A DNA stretch of 64,000 nucleotides from Lachnospiraceae bacterium (GCA_017624835.1 JAGAMG010000024.1:17139-81138), one strand, 5' to 3'. Shown: positions 54,434 through 62,994, counted from the stretch's first letter. The notes: generated by a model not told the origin, from the sequence alone. A program made the numbers and translations.

Positions 54434-54517
54434 GGAAGAATCGCCTGCGATTCTTCCGGATGAAATATAGTGTTTCTTAGGCGGCGTCCTCCGATGCCTT
54501 AGAAATACTTTTCATCC
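54434..54517. repeat. double-hairpin intercistronic element (family copy 2)
   Basis: Hairpin one: GGAAGAATCGC with GCGATTCTTCC (54434-54457). Hairpin two: GGATGAAA...CTTAGGC with GCCTTAGAAA...TTCATCC (54458-54517). It fills the gap between the alcohol dehydrogenase and the shell genes and resembles the element at 34355-34438 in arm content and order. Confidence 0.65.
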
Positions 54518-54518
54518 T

Positions 54519-55724
54519 TTAGTCCGGGAACACTGCAATCTTAAGACCGGTCATTGCAAGATTCTTCTTATAAGCCTCATTAATCTGGCTTAAAGGATAT
54601 CTATCAGAAATTAACTCACTGATAGGAAGACCGATTGCCTTTGCACTCTTTAAGAAATCAAAGGTGGTTGCGTAATCGCGCAGTGTATATACCCAGCTAC
54701 CTACAGTCGTAATTTCCTTGGAGCAGATGTCAAAGTGAGGATTAATGGTTGCATCTCCACCATTGATGAAGAAACCAAGCTCACAAAGTCCACCGCCGTT
54801 GCGAATAAATTTGTAAATATTGGAGTGACCGGCAGGTGAACCTGTACACTGGAAAGCAAAATCAGCAAGATGTCCGCCAAACTTCTCATTAACACCTTCA
54901 GCCATTGCCTCTACACCATTGTAATCATTGAAATTTACAGAATCGGAAGCTCCCAATCTCTTAGCAAACTCAAGTCTTCCCGCATTACCGTCAACTGCAA
55001 TAATATTCATAATACCCATGGTACGCAGAATTGCGATACAAATCAGACCGATAGGTCCACAACCCTGTACTACCACACGGCTGTTGAATTTCAGGATTCC
55101 GGTGCTCTTTGCACGCTCTACTGCGTGAATCAAAACTGCACAGGGCTCAATTAAGATACGGGAATCCAAATCCAGGTCGCTTACATTAAAGAAAGTGGAA
55201 CCCTTACGGATTAAGATATAATCTGCAAACCATCCGTTCAAATGTACATCATCATCGGGAAGCAGACCGTATACATCAGCACCGCCTACATTCTGCTTGT
55301 TCAAGTCGAACATGGTAATGTCCGGGTTATCCTTGAAAATCATACAGGTAACAATCTTGTCACCAAGCTTAACATCCTTACCTGCACTATCCTTCTTAAC
55401 GTTCTTACCCATCTTTACGATTTCGCCTGTTCCCTCATGTCCGAGAGCTACAGGGATAAGTCCGAAAGGATCTCTCTTATATTCGTGAGCATCTGTACCA
55501 CAGATACCACATCCCTCTACTCTTACAAGGATGTCATCATCGCCAACCTCAGGCATGGGATATTCTTTTACTTCAACAGTCTCAAGTGCTGTTAACATAG
55601 CAACATGTGCTGTCTTAGGAATCTCTTTACTTCCAGCGGAAGAAGCAGCTGCAGGAGCAGAACCGGAAAGCTGGCTAAGTACCTGTTTTACAATTGCTTC
55701 TACCTGAGTAGAATTCATCTCCAT
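54519..55724 (-). CDS. zinc alcohol dehydrogenase with encapsulation peptide
   Basis: This 401-residue medium-chain dehydrogenase has the catalytic-zinc motif GCGICGTDAHEY and GHEGTGEIV with QGCGPIGLICIAIL for NAD. The N-terminal STQVEAIVKQVLSQLSG helix with an Ala/Ser linker is an encapsulation peptide, so it lies in the BMC lumen. The structural-zinc Cys cluster of common MDR enzymes is missing between residues 100 and 150. By context it reduces propionaldehyde to propanol and regenerates NAD+. ATG has AGGAGG upstream. Confidence 0.88.
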   Translation of the reverse strand: MEMNSTQVEAIVKQVLSQLSGSAPAAASSAGSKEIPKTAHVAMLTALETVEVKEYPMPEVGDDDILVRVEGCGICGTDAHEYKRDPFGLIPVALGHEGTGEIVKMGKNVKKDSAGKDVKLGDKIVTCMIFKDNPDITMFDLNKQNVGGADVYGLLPDDDVHLNGWFADYILIRKGSTFFNVSDLDLDSRILIEPCAVLIHAVERAKSTGILKFNSRVVVQGCGPIGLICIAILRTMGIMNIIAVDGNAGRLEFAKRLGASDSVNFNDYNGVEAMAEGVNEKFGGHLADFAFQCTGSPAGHSNIYKFIRNGGGLCELGFFINGGDATINPHFDICSKEITTVGSWVYTLRDYATTFDFLKSAKAIGLPISELISDRYPLSQINEAYKKNLAMTGLKIAVFPD

Positions 55725-55736
55725 TTTATTTTCCTC

Positions 55737-57128
55737 CTATCTAATGCAAAGACTGTCAGACATAGTACAACGTCTGCGCTTTGTGAAGGTTGCTGCACTG
55801 GTCAGACCTTCGCCGGTACGGCTTGCAATGGTAAAGGTAGGGAAGCCTTCGCCGCCAAAGCCTAAAGCTGCGTAAGAAGGTCCGTTCTTTACTAAGATTG
55901 CGGTATCCATTGCTCTTGCATACTCAGTAATTCTGTCAACATTCTTGGAATGAATATGTGCAGAGTGGCGGTTGCCATGCTCAAGCCATACAGCCTTTTC
56001 TACAGCATCCTTGAAATCCTTTGCTCTGACAACACCAAGGATTGGCATCATCAGCTCTTCTGCAATCAAGGGATGCTCCTTAGGTCCTTCAAATACGATA
56101 CAACGGATATTGTCAGGTACCTCAACACCTACCATCTTAAGCAGTGCCTTAGCACTTCTTCCTACACACTTACGGTTCAGAGCGCCTTTTTCGGTTAAAA
56201 CTGTCTTAATCAGCTTATCCTGTACCTCAGGAGATGCCAAATAACAGCCCTGCTCTTCCACCATGTATTTCATTAACTGATCACAGATAGCATCCACTGC
56301 TACAACTTCCTTCTCTGCAATACAAGGAAGGTTATTGTCAAAGGTACATCCGTTTACAATGTCCTCTGCAGCCTTTCTGATATCTGCTGTCTCATCAACC
56401 AATGCGGGAGGATTTCCTGCACCTGCACCGATACCGCGCTTACCACTGGATAATACAGCGGTTACAACGCCGGGACCACCGGTAGCTACCAACAAAGGAA
56501 TATCCTTGTGCTTCATCATAATCGCACTGGAGTCCAAGGTGGGTTTTTCCACGGTACATGCAATGTTATCCGGACCGCCAGCTTCCAGGGAAGCCTCGTT
56601 CAACAGATTCACTGCAAAAATGGAGGTGCGGATTGCCTGAGGATGGGGATTGAATACTACGGTATTTCCACCAGCAAGCATTCCCATTGTGTTACAGAGA
56701 ACGGTTTCACTGGGGTTGGTACAAGGAGTAATTGCTCCGATTACACCAAAGGGTCCCATCTCTACCAGAGTCAGTCCTCTGTCACCGGACCAAGCGGTAG
56801 TGGTAATATCTTCTGTTCCGGGAGTCTTTTCAGCTACCAGAATATGCTTCAGAATCTTGTCGCCCACATTACCCATGCCGGTTTCATTTACGCCCATACG
56901 AGCCATTGTTTCTGCATTTTGTTTAATTTTGATACGTATTTTGGAAATAATCTTTTCACGCTGATCCATTGACATCATACGTACCACTTTTTGTGCTTCT
57001 TTTGCCTTTTCGATTGCTGTATTCATGTCAGCGAAAACGCCATGCATTCCTGATACACCACTATCAAGCTGCATCTTTGCCATAACTTCGCCTACAATAC
57101 TTTTGATCTGGCTTTCTGTCATTTCCAA
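55737..57128 (-). CDS. pduP: CoA-acylating propionaldehyde dehydrogenase with encapsulation peptide
   Basis: PduP oxidises propionaldehyde to propionyl-CoA using NAD+. The N-terminal ESQIKSIVGEVMAKMQ helix is the encapsulation peptide. Catalytic Cys lies in CTFDNNLPCIAEKE. TPCTNPSETVLCNTMGMLAGGNTVVFNPHP and ALGFGGEGFPTFTIASRTGEGLT are conserved. The start shown is TTG with AAAGGAAG upstream; an ATG two codons later at 57122 overlaps the previous stop and is an alternative. It ends 12 bp before the dehydrogenase. Confidence 0.92.
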   Translation of the reverse strand: MEMTESQIKSIVGEVMAKMQLDSGVSGMHGVFADMNTAIEKAKEAQKVVRMMSMDQREKIISKIRIKIKQNAETMARMGVNETGMGNVGDKILKHILVAEKTPGTEDITTTAWSGDRGLTLVEMGPFGVIGAITPCTNPSETVLCNTMGMLAGGNTVVFNPHPQAIRTSIFAVNLLNEASLEAGGPDNIACTVEKPTLDSSAIMMKHKDIPLLVATGGPGVVTAVLSSGKRGIGAGAGNPPALVDETADIRKAAEDIVNGCTFDNNLPCIAEKEVVAVDAICDQLMKYMVEEQGCYLASPEVQDKLIKTVLTEKGALNRKCVGRSAKALLKMVGVEVPDNIRCIVFEGPKEHPLIAEELMMPILGVVRAKDFKDAVEKAVWLEHGNRHSAHIHSKNVDRITEYARAMDTAILVKNGPSYAALGFGGEGFPTFTIASRTGEGLTSAATFTKRRRCTMSDSLCIR

Positions 57129-57595
57129 GCTATCACTTCCTTTAATATATTTTTTCCGTACTCACCGAGCTTTGTATCCTGCTCGGCAGTGCCACCGCTT
57201 ACGCCGATTGCACCGATTAACACATCATCCAGATAGAGGGGTTCTCCGCCTCCAAAGATTACTATCTTGCCCTCATTGGTATGCTGAATACCGTACAGGG
57301 AGCCTCCCGGTGCTGCAAGCTCTGCCAGCTTCGCGGTTGACATTTGAAAGGCTACTGAGGTATAGGTTTTGTTTAATGCTACGTCATAGCTGCCGATGTA
57401 TGCACCATCCATACAGTGAATGGCTACGGGTCTGCCGGAGGCATCCGAAACAGCTACCACTGCTTTAACACCCATACGCGCCGCCTCTGCTTCCACTTTT
57501 TCCATTAATCTTAATGCAAGGTCAAGATTCATAGTGGAGGAGGCTTTCATTTTGCGGATAATATCACGGACGGTATTTTCCATGTTTTGCTCCAT
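57119..57595 (-). CDS. GlcG/HbpS-like (PduO C-terminal domain) protein with N-terminal peptide
   Basis: This protein of about 158 residues has the GlcG/HbpS fold seen as the C-terminal domain of PduO: LDLALRLMEKVEAEAARMGVKAVVAVSDASGRPVAIHCMDGAYIGSYDVALNKTYTSVAFQ, and a C-terminal GIGVSGGTAEQD-type loop (GAIGVSGGTAEQD). The family binds heme or cobalamin-like molecules in some members. The N-terminal MEQNMENTVRDIIRKMKAS is an encapsulation-like helix. The adenosyltransferase part of PduO is absent. Role unknown. Confidence 0.85.
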   Translation of the reverse strand: MEQNMENTVRDIIRKMKASSTMNLDLALRLMEKVEAEAARMGVKAVVAVSDASGRPVAIHCMDGAYIGSYDVALNKTYTSVAFQMSTAKLAELAAPGGSLYGIQHTNEGKIVIFGGGEPLYLDDVLIGAIGVSGGTAEQDTKLGEYGKNILKEVIAWK

Positions 57596-57633
57596 TGGAA
57601 TAACCTCCTTCCCAAAGCTTTCTTTCAAAGAAA

Positions 57634-58479
57634 CTATTTCATTTCAGAAATAACCTTCTTAACGATTGCAGCAATTGCATCAGCATCTACGCCCTTGTTG
57701 CTGTCACAGTCACAACCGAAGTTGTACTCATAACCGGGGAACTTGCTGTAATCCATGCTACCGCAGCTTCCGCCACAGTTATGGCAGTTGTCGCCACCCT
57801 TATTTAAGCAAACGTTTGCAGGATGCTTACCGGGCATACCGAATTTACGACGGATTTCGTACAGCTTCTTAATATTCTCTTTATCAAATTCCTTAGGACC
57901 GCCAAGCATTTTGGACTTGTACAGAAGCTCTGCATAGAACTCCAAGCTTTCCATCTTGTGGTAAGCAGCCATCAAATCAGTACTCCAGGATAATGCACCA
58001 TGGCTCTCAAGCAGTACTGCATCGAAGTAAGGAAGATACTTCTCAAGATTATCAGGAATCTCCATAGTAGAAGGAGTACCATACTCAGCGATGGGCACAC
58101 AACCTAAAGAGATAACTGCTTCAGGCATGATGGGCTGGGTCAAAGGAATACCTGCAATTGCAAAAGCGGTTGCGAAGGTAGGATGTGCATGAACTACTGC
58201 TCCTACATCGGGACGCTTCTCATATACTCTCATATGCATTTTAATTTCGGATGAAGGCTTGAAGCCCTTGTTAGCCTGGATTACATTACCCTTTGCGTCT
58301 ACCTTACAGATAAATTCAGGGGTCATGAAGCCCTTAGAAACACCGGTAGGGGTGCAAAGGAATTCATTGTCGTTGAGCTTTACGGAGATGTTACCGTCAT
58401 TAGCTGCTACCATGTTGCGGTTGTAAATTCTTTTACCAACCTCACAAATTTGTTTTTTGATTTCCATTTCGTTCATCAT
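57634..58479 (-). CDS. fucA: L-fuculose-phosphate aldolase with Cys-rich linker and C-terminal encapsulation peptide
   Basis: This 281-residue class II aldolase cleaves fuculose-1-P or rhamnulose-1-P to DHAP and lactaldehyde. NDGNISVKL, SKGFMTPEFI and the zinc His-x-His in VVHAHPTFATAFA are typical. The C-terminus is extended by about 60 residues: a cysteine-rich part (residues about 223-262: CLNKGG, CHNCGGSC, CDCDS), then DADAIAAIVKKVISEMK, an encapsulation peptide. This matches FucA of BMC loci (GRM5 and PVM types). AAGGAGG lies before the start. Confidence 0.93.
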   Translation of the reverse strand: MMNEMEIKKQICEVGKRIYNRNMVAANDGNISVKLNDNEFLCTPTGVSKGFMTPEFICKVDAKGNVIQANKGFKPSSEIKMHMRVYEKRPDVGAVVHAHPTFATAFAIAGIPLTQPIMPEAVISLGCVPIAEYGTPSTMEIPDNLEKYLPYFDAVLLESHGALSWSTDLMAAYHKMESLEFYAELLYKSKMLGGPKEFDKENIKKLYEIRRKFGMPGKHPANVCLNKGGDNCHNCGGSCGSMDYSKFPGYEYNFGCDCDSNKGVDADAIAAIVKKVISEMK

Positions 58480-58566
58480 GAATGGTTCCTCCTTAAACTT
58501 TAATAGGTTTTTATTATGAAAATGATTGCCATTTAAGTATCATTTATCAATCATTTATCAATCTGG

Positions 58567-59028
58567 TTATTTTGTTAATTCAGAAGCCTTAATTTTTTCC
58601 GGCTCCTCCATAAGATAATTTAGTATTTCAGGTACCCCTTCCCCTTTTAGGGAATTTACATGGAATATTCTTGTACAACCTGCTACCTGCAGCCACCTGT
58701 CTGCCAATGGAACATTTGCGTTTGGCAGGTCTATCTTGGTTACAATTCCGATGCATTCACGGTTTGCCTGACTGGTTACATTGGGTGGAAACAGGGAATA
58801 GGGTTCATTTGCCGCCACTAAGATTCCCACCACATCTGCTTCATAGGTATATAAAGCAAGGGCTTTTCCAAGTCTGTGACTCTGGGCATATTCACCGGGA
58901 GTATCAATTACACTTTCGTAATAATGCACATCCTGGGTTTTATAATAATGGATTTCCTCTCCCCGAAGCGCCTGGGTCAGTGTGGTCTTACCGGCCTCGC
59001 TCCGCCCCATCAAAATCAGCTTTCTCAT
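58567..59028 (-). CDS. EutP/PduV-type small GTPase
   Basis: This 153-residue GTPase-like protein has the P-loop GRSEAGKTTL (residues 8-17), the DTPGEYA switch and TKIDLPNAN (NKxD-like TKID). It matches EutP/PduV proteins of BMC loci, which have been linked to shell attachment or organelle positioning; the function is not settled. It overlaps the end of the PduU-like gene by 4 bp. Confidence 0.85.
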   Translation of the reverse strand: MRKLILMGRSEAGKTTLTQALRGEEIHYYKTQDVHYYESVIDTPGEYAQSHRLGKALALYTYEADVVGILVAANEPYSLFPPNVTSQANRECIGIVTKIDLPNANVPLADRWLQVAGCTRIFHVNSLKGEGVPEILNYLMEEPEKIKASELTK

Positions 59029-59411
59029 GTCTTTGTAATGGTGCAGACTGTGTAATTTAATTTATCTTTTACATATTCCAAAGCCGCTTCCATTGCTGCC
59101 TGTACCTCACTTACGGTACCTGTGATAATCATGGAACCGCTGAAACGGTCTACAAAGCCAAGAGTAATACCGCTGGCTTTCAAGGCAACATCCGCCATGA
59201 TAATTGCAGTTTCGGAAGGTGTAACTGTGGTTACACCAATGGCAGCCTTTTCATAGTCCACCTTAGGATCCAAGCCCAGCTTCTGATAAAGAATTTTATC
59301 AGGACTTGCAATAATGTGCGCAAGTGTTACCTGACAGCCGGGAACATATTCCTGAATAATTCGCATATGCTCTTCATTATTCAGCATTGATACGTCAAAA
59401 TTTCCTCTCAT
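59025..59411 (-). CDS. EutS/PduU-type shell protein (permuted BMC-H)
   Basis: This 128-residue protein is a circularly permuted BMC domain: IIQEYVPGCQVTLAHIIASPDKILYQKLGL and VTPSETAIIMADVALKASG with GFVDRFSGSMIITGTVSEV. It closely resembles PduU, forming hexamers with a small beta-barrel on the pore. It sits just after the activase gene. Confidence 0.92.
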   Translation of the reverse strand: MRGNFDVSMLNNEEHMRIIQEYVPGCQVTLAHIIASPDKILYQKLGLDPKVDYEKAAIGVTTVTPSETAIIMADVALKASGITLGFVDRFSGSMIITGTVSEVQAAMEAALEYVKDKLNYTVCTITKT

Positions 59412-59439
59412 TTTGCACCTCCATGGAAATTGTTTTTAG

Positions 59440-60234
59440 TTAACCGCCTATCTGACAATTTAACCTTGATACATTTTCCACTACTTTTTTTAGCATATCC
59501 ATATGCTCGTTTTCCGGGGGCAGGATACCATCCATCAGGTATTCCCTGCCAAGCCCCTCATATTTGTCCTGCCCTAATCTGTGATAAGGCAACAAGTGTA
59601 TCTTATCCACACCGGGCAGCTTATCTGCAAACTGTGCAATTCCTGCGATTTCCTCCGGTGTAGCATTAAAGGTAGGAATCACAGGCACCCGGATTACTAA
59701 CCGGGTCTTTCCTGATGCCGCAATCTTTCTAGCGTTTTCCAGCATCATCTCATTGCTCATTCCTGTAAATTCTTTATGCTTTGCTGGATTGGTATGCTTG
59801 ATATCCATCAAATAAGTATCCAGATAGGGAAGAATTTCTTCTATCACCTCGAATGGTGCGCAGCCCATACTCTCCATAGCTGTGGAAATCCCCTTAGCTT
59901 TCGCTGTCTGCAAAAGAGCTTTTGCAAACTTTGGCTGACAAAGACTTTCTCCTCCGGAAAGGGTAATACCACCACCACTTCTGCGATAATAGGCTCTGTC
60001 CTTCTCTACAACCTCCATAACCTCTGCAACCGTCACATCCCGTCCGATAACCTTGGGCTTGCCGTCCACCATCATGGTCTGAATGACATATTCCTGAGAC
60101 TCGGGGTTACAGCACCAGCGGCATCGTAACACACAGCCTTTCAGGAATACGATGGTTCTTATGCCCATTCCGTCATGGATGGAATATCGCTGGATATCAA
60201 AAATACGACCTTTTGTCTGTAATAAATCTTCCAT
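59440..60234 (-). CDS. glycyl radical enzyme activating protein (radical SAM), short form
   Basis: This protein of about 264 residues has the radical SAM motif CVLRCRWCCNP (Cys34, Cys38, Cys41) and the glycine-rich GGGITLSGGESL. It activates the adjacent dehydratase by forming the glycyl radical. Most activases of this type have a ferredoxin-like insert with eight cysteines after the CxxxCxxC motif; here no such cysteines follow (YVIQTMMVDGKPKVIGRDVTV). The start at 60234 overlaps the dehydratase stop region; an earlier in-frame ATG at 60306 would lie inside the dehydratase gene. Confidence 0.88.
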   Translation of the reverse strand: MEDLLQTKGRIFDIQRYSIHDGMGIRTIVFLKGCVLRCRWCCNPESQEYVIQTMMVDGKPKVIGRDVTVAEVMEVVEKDRAYYRRSGGGITLSGGESLCQPKFAKALLQTAKAKGISTAMESMGCAPFEVIEEILPYLDTYLMDIKHTNPAKHKEFTGMSNEMMLENARKIAASGKTRLVIRVPVIPTFNATPEEIAGIAQFADKLPGVDKIHLLPYHRLGQDKYEGLGREYLMDGILPPENEHMDMLKKVVENVSRLNCQIGG

Positions 60235-60235
60235 A

Positions 60236-62761
60236 TTAAAATCCCTGTTCTGTTCTACGGATGATATCATCCTGCAAGCTCTTGGAAAGTGTGGTAAACA
60301 GTGCACTGTAGCCTGCTACACGAACTACCAGATGCTTGTAGTTTTCGGGATGCTTCTGTGCATCAAGCAAGGTCTCTCTGGACACTACATTAAACTGCAC
60401 ATGACTTCCCTTTCTGTCAAAGTAGCTGCGAATCAGATTTACAAAATTATCAAGTCCTGCTTCTCCGCTTAAAGCAGAAGGATGGAATTTCTGGTTATAC
60501 AAGGTACCGTTGGAAGCAATACCGTGATCCAATTTGGATACGGAATTGGCTGCTGCGGTAGGTCCGTTTACATCCTTTCCTGCGGAAGGAGAAACACCAT
60601 CCGCCATAGGAGTACCGGCAAGTCTGCCGTCGGGAGTTGCTCCGGTCTGTGCACCAAGGGGAACGTTAGCAGATACGGGATAAAGACCTGCCTGGAACTG
60701 TCCTCCTCTGGGGTTATAATACTGAAGTAACGGTTTGGTGTATGTATAGGCAGCCTCTCTTGCCATCATATCCACTTCTTCTTCGTCATTTCCGAATTTT
60801 GCAAGATTATCAATCATTGCCAAAAGCTCTTCAAATTTCTTTTTATCTTCTGCAGTTACGGACTGCTTAATAATTTCCTGGCTGGCTCTTGCCACAGTAT
60901 CTGAGTTGGGCTCTATGCCCTTCTGCGCCATTTCTCTTGCCACATTTCCTGCCACCTGGGCAACTACCAGAGGACTTACCTCCTGTCCGTAATTGAACAT
61001 TAATGCTTTTTTGTATTCCGCTAAAGTAACCTTCTTTTCCTCAAAGACAAGCTTCTTAATTGCATAAAGGGAATCTGCCACGTTTGCGATACCAAAGCCC
61101 TGAGGTCCGGTAAAGTTGTAAACACAACCGCCCTGCTCACAGGTCTTGCCTCTTGCCATACAGTCATCCACCATACTTGCTAAGTAAGGCAGAGGCATAC
61201 GCTCTGTATGAGCCTGGTCAATGGCATTATCCGCATTTACCAAAAGAGCAATAAAGTAATTCATTTGCTCCTGATATGCTGCATAGAACTCATCAAAGGT
61301 TCTCATCTGCTCCACCGGCTGGGTCTTGGGTCCAATCTGCTCGCCACAATCCATACCGCTGGTAAATACCAGTTCCAAAGGACGGCACATATTATAAAAT
61401 GCTGCATCATGCCACCCCATGGTTTTGCCGGGAACCTGAGGCTCCACACAACCAATGATATTATAGCTTCTTGCTTCCTCCAAAGTCAGTCCTCTGCTCA
61501 TTAGGGAAGGAATAATCACTTCGTCATTGTAATATGCCGGAAGTCCGATACCGGTTCTGGTAAGCTCTGCTGCACGAATCAACAAATCGTGGGGAGAGCC
61601 GTTCCATACACGGATGGATAAGGAAGGCATGGGAAGGAATACATGGAAGGAAGCCTCTATACACATAAAGGACAAATCATTAGTTACATCCTGTCCTGCC
61701 TCATTCTGTCCACCTACTATCAGGTTCTGGAATAAGCTATATCCCGCAAAGCCCTTTGCACTTTCTGCATCCCTGCATTTATTCAAATCATTTAATTTTA
61801 CCCAGATACAGTCAATCAACTCCTGCGCCTGTTCTCTGGTAATTTTTCCTGCATCAATATCCTTCTTATAATAAGGATACATATATTGGTCAAAACGACC
61901 GGGAGAAATGGAATGTCCTGAGGACTCCATCTGTAATAACTGCTGTACAAACCAAAAGCTCTGGCATGCCTCATGGAAGGTGGTTGCACCCTCAGCAGGT
62001 ACCTTACGGCAATTGGAAGCAATGGTCTCAAGCTCTGCCTTACGAACTGCATCATTACATTCCTTTGCCATCTTGGCAGCAAGCTCTGCATATCTGTTGG
62101 CATACAGGATAACTGCCTCACAGCTGATAATCACTGCCTCTAAGAAACGGCTCTTGGTAGCATAATCCGCATCACCCACACCGCATTTGGCAAGCTCCGC
62201 CTTCGCCTCAGCAATAATTCCCTCATAACCGATAGCTAACACCTTATCGTACTGTACGGTAATATGTCCTACACCATTGTAAAAATAATTACCCGGTGTG
62301 AAAATATTATGTTCCATAGCCTTCAAGGCTTCCGGTGCCATATAAGCAGTTGCCAACTCACTGGTGGTCTTGCCCTTCCAATAGCTGTTTGCTTCCTTTA
62401 TTTCCTTCTTTGCCTTATCGGAAATATAGAAGGGGTCTGCTTCTCTGGTTGCCACCGTCTCAAACTCCTGCTCCAGCCATTCATAGGAAAATTCCGGGAA
62501 AGTCTGACAGCCTCTGGGAGCGATTGTGGAGCTTCCTACAATCAACTCATCCTCTCTAATAATAATAGGAATATTCTTTAAAATATGCTCGAACGCCTTA
62601 GCACGTCTTATAATCAGCGGCTCATTTTCCGTCTGCTTATAGCTCTCTGTCACAAGCACCGCTCTGGCAGATTCAATCTCAGGCATCTTAGCATAAAGAT
62701 GCTCAACCAATCTGGTAATTCTTTCTGTTTTTGGAATTCTGGAACTATTGTACTTCGCCAT
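60236..62761 (-). CDS. B12-independent propanediol dehydratase (glycyl radical enzyme)
   Basis: This 841-residue enzyme removes water from 1,2-propanediol without cobalamin. It has the thiyl Cys438 and Glu440 (NIIGCVEPQ), His166 and His283, and the glycyl radical Gly817 (RVAGYSALF), as in the Roseburia inulinivorans-type enzyme. No encapsulation peptide extension is visible at the N-terminus, which begins directly with the catalytic fold (MAKYNSSRIPKTERI). It is the first gene of the BMC operon, with a 5' leader of about 175 nt and a strong promoter. Confidence 0.93.
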   Translation of the reverse strand: MAKYNSSRIPKTERITRLVEHLYAKMPEIESARAVLVTESYKQTENEPLIIRRAKAFEHILKNIPIIIREDELIVGSSTIAPRGCQTFPEFSYEWLEQEFETVATREADPFYISDKAKKEIKEANSYWKGKTTSELATAYMAPEALKAMEHNIFTPGNYFYNGVGHITVQYDKVLAIGYEGIIAEAKAELAKCGVGDADYATKSRFLEAVIISCEAVILYANRYAELAAKMAKECNDAVRKAELETIASNCRKVPAEGATTFHEACQSFWFVQQLLQMESSGHSISPGRFDQYMYPYYKKDIDAGKITREQAQELIDCIWVKLNDLNKCRDAESAKGFAGYSLFQNLIVGGQNEAGQDVTNDLSFMCIEASFHVFLPMPSLSIRVWNGSPHDLLIRAAELTRTGIGLPAYYNDEVIIPSLMSRGLTLEEARSYNIIGCVEPQVPGKTMGWHDAAFYNMCRPLELVFTSGMDCGEQIGPKTQPVEQMRTFDEFYAAYQEQMNYFIALLVNADNAIDQAHTERMPLPYLASMVDDCMARGKTCEQGGCVYNFTGPQGFGIANVADSLYAIKKLVFEEKKVTLAEYKKALMFNYGQEVSPLVVAQVAGNVAREMAQKGIEPNSDTVARASQEIIKQSVTAEDKKKFEELLAMIDNLAKFGNDEEEVDMMAREAAYTYTKPLLQYYNPRGGQFQAGLYPVSANVPLGAQTGATPDGRLAGTPMADGVSPSAGKDVNGPTAAANSVSKLDHGIASNGTLYNQKFHPSALSGEAGLDNFVNLIRSYFDRKGSHVQFNVVSRETLLDAQKHPENYKHLVVRVAGYSALFTTLSKSLQDDIIRRTEQGF

Positions 62762-62819
62762 CTCGAAACCTGCCCTTCTGCAAATCTAACTGACAAAAAA
62801 TGTCAAAAACAAACATATG

Positions 62820-62970
62820 TGTGAAAAAATTCACATTCTCAATTTGTCAATATGCATATCTCACATTTTTAAGGGGTTAAAAATGTGAACTTTTCACAAA
62901 GTTTTTATTTGAAATCAACACGAAACCACAACTTTAAATTCATTATATGACTGTTCCTGTGGTTTGTCAA
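62820..62970 (-). promoter_or_regulatory. promoter and leader operators of the BMC operon
   Basis: On the minus strand TTGACA (62965-62970) and TATAAT (62942-62947) have an ideal 17-bp spacer. The leader carries TGTGAAAAAATTCACA (62820-62835), matching a Rex-like TGTGAA-N4-TTCACA or CRP-like TGTGA-N6-TCACA palindrome. A second related site, TGTGAACTTTTCACA (62884-62898), and a CACATTTTTAA/TTAAAAATGTG stem-loop (62862-62887) follow. An inverted pair AAACCACA/TGTGGTTT flanks the -10 region and could be a DeoR site. Confidence 0.6.
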
Positions 62971-62994
62971 TGGGAATATGTGTTGTTTTCGTTG

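Noticed and set aside
46721-62970. Possible classical B12-dependent Pdu or Eut operon
   Set aside because: No PduCDE, EutBC or reactivase is present; the signature enzyme is a glycyl radical dehydratase with Cys438 and Gly817.
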